Assembly (NCBI GenBank): GCA_947483545.1
Contig: CANKNP010000222.1
Coordinates: 1 to 8,883, forward strand
Length of the DNA: 8,883 nt
Source of the DNA: Deltaproteobacteria bacterium
GTDB taxonomy: Bacteria > Myxococcota > UBA796 > SXON01
Direction of reading: 5' to 3'
Shown here: positions 6,317-8,883 of the stretch, piece after piece
Numbering within the stretch: position 1 is the first letter of the stretch
How the letters are laid out: each line of letters starts with the position of its first letter
The notes under the pieces: model-generated
What the model saw: only the letters and a program-made list of their open reading frames with translations
Database searches by the model: none
What the model was told of the DNA's origin: nothing
Made by a program: the position numbers and the translations under genes

Positions 6317-7317
6317 AGAGACGAAGCGCCGCGGGGATGCAAGCGTTGCGCGACTGGGTCGTAGCGCAGGGCGGCTACGTCGGGGACATCGCGGTGCGCG
6401 GCGCGGGGGGAGAATCGGCGAGGGGGATCTTCGCGACGGGGCCGATCTCGGCGGGGTGCGAGATCCTCCGCGTCCCACGTGCCGCGTGGGTTCGGCCCGA
6501 GCACGAGGGCATCTCGGCGCTCTCGGCGGGGCCTGCGACCGCCCCGATCCGGCTGGGCGCACGGCTGCTGGCCCGCAGGGCGGGGGGCGACCCCTACGTG
6601 CGCAGCCTGCCGCAAAAGGTCGTCGGGCACCCAATGGCGCTCGGGGCGGGCGACCGCGAGGCGCTCTGTGGCACGACCCTCGCCGTGCTCCTCGACCAAC
6701 TGGAGGCGAAGTACCTGGAGGAGTGGCGGTGGCTCCAGACGGTGCCGGGGCTCGAGGGCGTGAGCCTCGGCACCTGGCGAGCCACTCGGGCCGTCGTGAC
6801 CTCGCGGCAGTTCGACGTGGGCGAGGAGACGGTGCTGGTGCCGATCGCCGACATGCTCAACCACGCGCTGGAGCCATCTGTGGATTGGGGGGTGGAGGGC
6901 GACACCTTCGTGATGCGTGTCAACCGGGACGTGCCCGCAGACGCGGAGCTTCACGACTGCTACGGCACCAAGTCCAACACACGCTTGTTCCTACACTACG
7001 GGTTCACGCTGGCGGACAACCCCTGGGAGGAGTCGGTGCTCGATCTGGGGTCGGTGGGCACCGTGATCCTGCACAGGTCCACACGCACCGACGGGGCCCA
7101 GGCCCTGCTCGGGAGCATCGCGGCGATGGCTGGGGGGGAGGCGCGGGAGCGGGCGTGGGGCCGGCTGGTCACAGCGCTGCGGGCCAAGCTCGCGGGGATG
7201 CCGGGGTCTGCGCCTGAGGGGCACCCGGCGAAGGGGGATGTGGACCGGGTGGTCGGGGGGGAGGGGGGGGGGCTGGGGTATTGGTTGGCGCACGCCGATT
7301 TGGTGCCGAGGGGCTGA
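6313..7317 (+). CDS. SET-domain protein methyltransferase of the SETD3/Rubisco-LSMT type
   Basis: 334 residues from TTG 6313, overlapping the previous stop; ATG 6337 is an alternative that begins at MQALRDWVV and would give 326 residues. The N-terminal SET half has ARGIFATGPISAGCEILRVP (37-56), matching the G-x-G and A-T-x-x-I-x-x-G-E pattern. The second half has SRQF (164-167), LVPIADMLNH (175-184), the catalytic-tyrosine block CYGTKSN (216-222, Y217) and HYGF (228-231) followed by NP. The order SR, DMLNH, YG-x-x-x-N, YGF is that of plant Rubisco/aldolase lysine methyltransferases and animal SETD3 (actin histidine). The enzyme should transfer methyl from S-adenosylmethionine to a protein side chain; the target is unknown. 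The region after residue 240 is the shorter, poorly conserved substrate-binding part, and it contains a glycine run encoded by a long G tract. Such SET proteins are widespread in eukaryotes and sporadic in bacteria. Confidence 0.85.
   Translation: MKRRSAAGMQALRDWVVAQGGYVGDIAVRGAGGESARGIFATGPISAGCEILRVPRAAWVRPEHEGISALSAGPATAPIRLGARLLARRAGGDPYVRSLPQKVVGHPMALGAGDREALCGTTLAVLLDQLEAKYLEEWRWLQTVPGLEGVSLGTWRATRAVVTSRQFDVGEETVLVPIADMLNHALEPSVDWGVEGDTFVMRVNRDVPADAELHDCYGTKSNTRLFLHYGFTLADNPWEESVLDLGSVGTVILHRSTRTDGAQALLGSIAAMAGGEARERAWGRLVTALRAKLAGMPGSAPEGHPAKGDVDRVVGGEGGGLGYWLAHADLVPRG
7255..7278 (+). repeat. Poly-G tract (G7-A-G10-CT-G4) inside the SET gene
   Basis: Seven Gs (7255-7261), an A, ten Gs (7263-7272), CT and four Gs lie about 45 bp before the SET gene stop and encode a Gly/Glu stretch. 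Ten uninterrupted Gs are prone to slippage, and the cluster could form a G-quadruplex. A one-base change would alter only the last 15 or so residues. Confidence 0.9.
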
Positions 7318-7341
7318 GCGTCCCCCACGAGGATGCACTCC

Positions 7342-7369
7342 AGCACGAAGGCCGTGGGCGTGCCGTGCT
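7342..7369. terminator. Possible hairpin between the convergent SET and TPR-like genes
   Basis: AGCACG (7342-7347) and CGTGCT (7364-7369) are complementary arms around a 16-base loop, in the 83-bp gap between two convergent genes. A second overlapping pairing (AGGCC 7349-7353 with GGCCT 7374-7378) is possible. There is no T-tract on either side, so this is a weak candidate for a shared transcript end. Confidence 0.25.
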
Positions 7370-7400
7370 CGGCGGCCTCCGCGGCGGGTTCACCGTGCGA

Positions 7401-7913
7401 TCACCGCGGTCGGAGCCGCTCCAGCTCCTCCCTCGCGCCCGCATGATCGGGCTGGAACGCCAGGCATTTCTCCAAATGCGCGATACCCTTGTCGCGCAAG
7501 TTGAGCCGATGCGCGAGTACCTTCGCCTTTTTGAGGTAGGCCTCAGCGACCTCGGCCGGATCTTTCGTGTGGAAAATGATGTTGTTGTATACGGTCAGGA
7601 GGCCGTTCCAGTCGCTGGCCGACTCCAGGAGCGCGGCCAACTCTTGGAGCGCGACGATGTCGTCCGGGCGCACGTTGAGCCGGGCGTTGAGCTCTTCACG
7701 CGCCGCGGACCCCACCGGATCGGGGTGCTTCGCCGGAGGCACTGGGGCGGTCTTGGCCGCCGCCGTCTGGGACGCCGCTGCCTCGCCCCGTTGCCGCGCA
7801 TCCCCCCGCCCATGGATGGTGATGGCCTCTGGCGCCCGGCGGCCCCATCGAAGCGCGACGAGCCCAACAGCGAAGGTGACGATCAGCGCGGGGATCCAGA
7901 GCAGCTCGGTCAT
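7401..7913 (-). CDS. Small membrane-anchored TPR-like protein
   Basis: 170 residues from ATG (complement of 7911-7913) to TGA at 7403-7401. The N-terminus has one hydrophobic segment (about residues 4-22, LLWIPALIVTFAVGLVALRW) followed by RR, suggesting a signal anchor. An Ala/Pro/Gln-rich linker follows at about 27-65. From about residue 70 to 168 there are helical repeats with tetratricopeptide character: VRPDDIVALQELAALLESAS, DPAEVAEAYLKKAKVLAHRL and IAHLEKCLAFQPDHAGAREE, with the usual small-residue and terminal-Pro spacing. TPR proteins act as protein-binding scaffolds; the partner is unknown. The gene is convergent with the SET gene. No good Shine-Dalgarno was seen before the ATG, so the start could be different, but no longer start was found in frame. 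Confidence 0.7.
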   Translation of the reverse strand: MTELLWIPALIVTFAVGLVALRWGRRAPEAITIHGRGDARQRGEAAASQTAAAKTAPVPPAKHPDPVGSAAREELNARLNVRPDDIVALQELAALLESASDWNGLLTVYNNIIFHTKDPAEVAEAYLKKAKVLAHRLNLRDKGIAHLEKCLAFQPDHAGAREELERLRPR

Positions 7914-7915
7914 GA

Positions 7916-8150
7916 GGCCGCGTAACCGGGACGGTCAGCGGGAAGGCGTACGGGTGCCCGCCCCCTGGGGACATCGACGTCACCGTGCTCGTGCCGGCGG
8001 CGGTTGGCTCAAGACCTCGCCGCCGGCGGTTTCGCCCATCGGTTCCCGGACCGCTCGGCCGAGCTGCTGGACCTGCTCGGGCAGTTGGAGGAGGCGCTCG
8101 GGCAGTCAGACCTGGTGCCGGTGTTTGAGGCGTTGGGGCGGAGGGGGTGA
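7916..8150 (+). pseudogene. Coding remnant split by an apparent frameshift near 8005
   Basis: Two plus-strand segments look coding but lie in different frames. From 7916 to about 8005 one frame reads GRVTGTVSGKAYGCPPPGDI then DVTVLVPAA, with nearly every third base G or C. From about 8001 to TGA at 8148-8150 the next frame reads LAQDLAAGGFAHRFPDRSAE then LLDLLGQLEEALGQSDLVPV and FEALGRRG. A one-base gain, or two-base loss, between 8000 and 8010, in the GC-rich run around GGCGGCGGTT, would join them. There is a TGA at 7913-7915 and no start codon in the first frame, so the gene is also truncated at its 5' end, exactly where the minus-strand TPR-like gene begins. I do not recognise the family. 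It may be a decayed gene end, a sequencing error in a GC run, or chance; the intact second segment alone could start at TTG 8004 (48 residues). Confidence 0.35.
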
Positions 8151-8194
8151 CGCGTGCGCGGCGGATCGCGCGACAGCGATGGACCATCGTTCGC

Positions 8195-8883
8195 TCACGC
8201 CACCTCGACGCCCAGGTCTTCCGCCCCGGATGTCGCCGCCGGCCGACCGTCCCGGATCAAGGTCCGGTAGGTGTCCAGCCGGCGCGTCGCATCTTCCTCG
8301 TCAACAGACGCCGCGACGTACTCGGTGCTGACCATGCAGTAGGGGTGCGGCGGCTGCGACAGCGTGGCGGCTGCCATCATCGTCTGGCCGAGGTCCACCT
8401 CGCCGTCGCCGAGGCCCACCCACTCGAACTTGTTGGTGCCCCACACGAAGATCGGGTCGCCGACCCGCTGCATCGGCTGGGGGTGGAACTGGCTCCAGGT
8501 GGACAGGTAGCGCACGTCCTTCACGTGGTAGGCGATCACCCGGCCGCCCCAGACCCGGACCATGCGCGCGAAGTCCATCGCGCCGAGCGGGTCGCCCTCG
8601 TTGGCGATGAACCGGTTCGCGGGATCGTCGATGAAGCCGACGAAGTCCCAGCCGGTCTCTCGCAGCCCGCGGGCGCAGTGGTGTACGTCGTGCAGGTCCG
8701 ACAGGTACTGCCCATGGTGGATCTCCAAACCGAGGAGGACCTTTTTCCCGGTGCGGCGGGAGAGCTCACGCGTGGTGGCCTCCCAGGCGCGGACGGTCGC
8801 GAGCGCCTCGTCGCGGAGCTCCCGCCGGATGTCCTGCCACCGGCCGGGCAGGCCTCGGGCCCGTGCGAACAGGTCGCCCCCCA
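8195..8883 (-). CDS. Sugar phosphate isomerase/epimerase-like (xylose-isomerase-like TIM barrel) protein, 5'-truncated
   Basis: The frame is open from the window edge (first full codon at 8881-8879) to TGA at 8197-8195, giving about 228 residues of the C-terminal part. After a helix with WQDIRRELRDEALATVRAWE comes the strand VLLGLEIHHGQ, whose Glu is the usual first metal ligand. It is followed by VGFIDDPANRF (Asp), then VIAYHVKDV (His and Asp), and finally VGLGDGEVDL, the late-barrel turn of this superfamily. This order of E, D, H and G-x-G-x-x-D/E is typical of AP-endonuclease-2/xylose-isomerase-like TIM barrels, which isomerise or epimerise sugars with a divalent metal. The late Glu ligand is probably in VSTEYVAAS. 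The substrate cannot be told. The gene runs away from the remnant at 7916-8150; its start and any operon partners lie outside the window. Confidence 0.75.
   Translation of the reverse strand, partial: GGDLFARARGLPGRWQDIRRELRDEALATVRAWEATTRELSRRTGKKVLLGLEIHHGQYLSDLHDVHHCARGLRETGWDFVGFIDDPANRFIANEGDPLGAMDFARMVRVWGGRVIAYHVKDVRYLSTWSQFHPQPMQRVGDPIFVWGTNKFEWVGLGDGEVDLGQTMMAAATLSQPPHPYCMVSTEYVAASVDEEDATRRLDTYRTLIRDGRPAATSGAEDLGVEVA

Noticed and set aside
7696..8187. Minus-strand open frame across the 7914-8194 gap
   Set aside because: It is Pro/Arg/Thr-rich with no protein-like pattern and overlaps the TPR-like gene on the same strand out of frame; the plus-strand remnant fits the codon bias better.

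Overview
High-GC (roughly two thirds G+C) bacterial DNA with strong G/C third-position bias. A CotH-type protein, a lipoprotein-like beta-helix protein of the DUF1565 type and a GMC oxidoreductase with an extra N-terminal domain suggest a deltaproteobacterium-like organism, most likely Myxococcota. That placement is inferred from family content and base composition; there is no rRNA or marker gene here.

Layout. (1) Plus strand, 1-2646: the C-terminal part of a CotH-like protein overlaps by 4 bp (TTGA) with a GMC-type FAD oxidoreductase gene. The oxidoreductase gene is cut in two by a tandem octanucleotide array (unit TGATACAT, 14 copies, 1142-1255). The conserved N-terminal domain lies before the array in one frame, and the FAD-binding and catalytic part lies after it in another. 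Collapse of the array to one copy, or to two copies plus the CT-separated last copy, would restore one open frame of about 582-588 codons. (2) Plus strand, 2725-5406: a large secreted parallel beta-helix protein with a lipoprotein-like leader. (3) 5407-5620: a 214-bp non-coding gap with inverted copies of the same octamer and a hairpin. (4) Plus strand, 5621-7317: a metallo-beta-lactamase-like (DUF4336-like) protein overlapping by TTGA with a SETD3/Rubisco-LSMT-type SET-domain methyltransferase; its 3' end carries a G7-A-G10 tract. (5) Minus strand, 7913-7401: a small membrane-anchored TPR-like protein convergent with the SET gene. (6) 7914-8194: no intact gene, but the plus strand carries a convincing coding remnant that changes frame near 8005. 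(7) Minus strand, 8883-8195: the C-terminal part of a sugar phosphate isomerase/epimerase-like TIM-barrel protein that runs off the window.

The genes do not form one obvious pathway. CotH and the beta-helix protein are surface or secreted types; the oxidoreductase is translationally coupled to CotH; the MBL-like and SET proteins form a second coupled pair. The most notable feature is the octamer array inside the oxidoreductase gene. It looks like either a slippage-driven on/off switch or a recent repeat expansion that broke the gene. No tRNA, rRNA, CRISPR or insertion sequence was seen.
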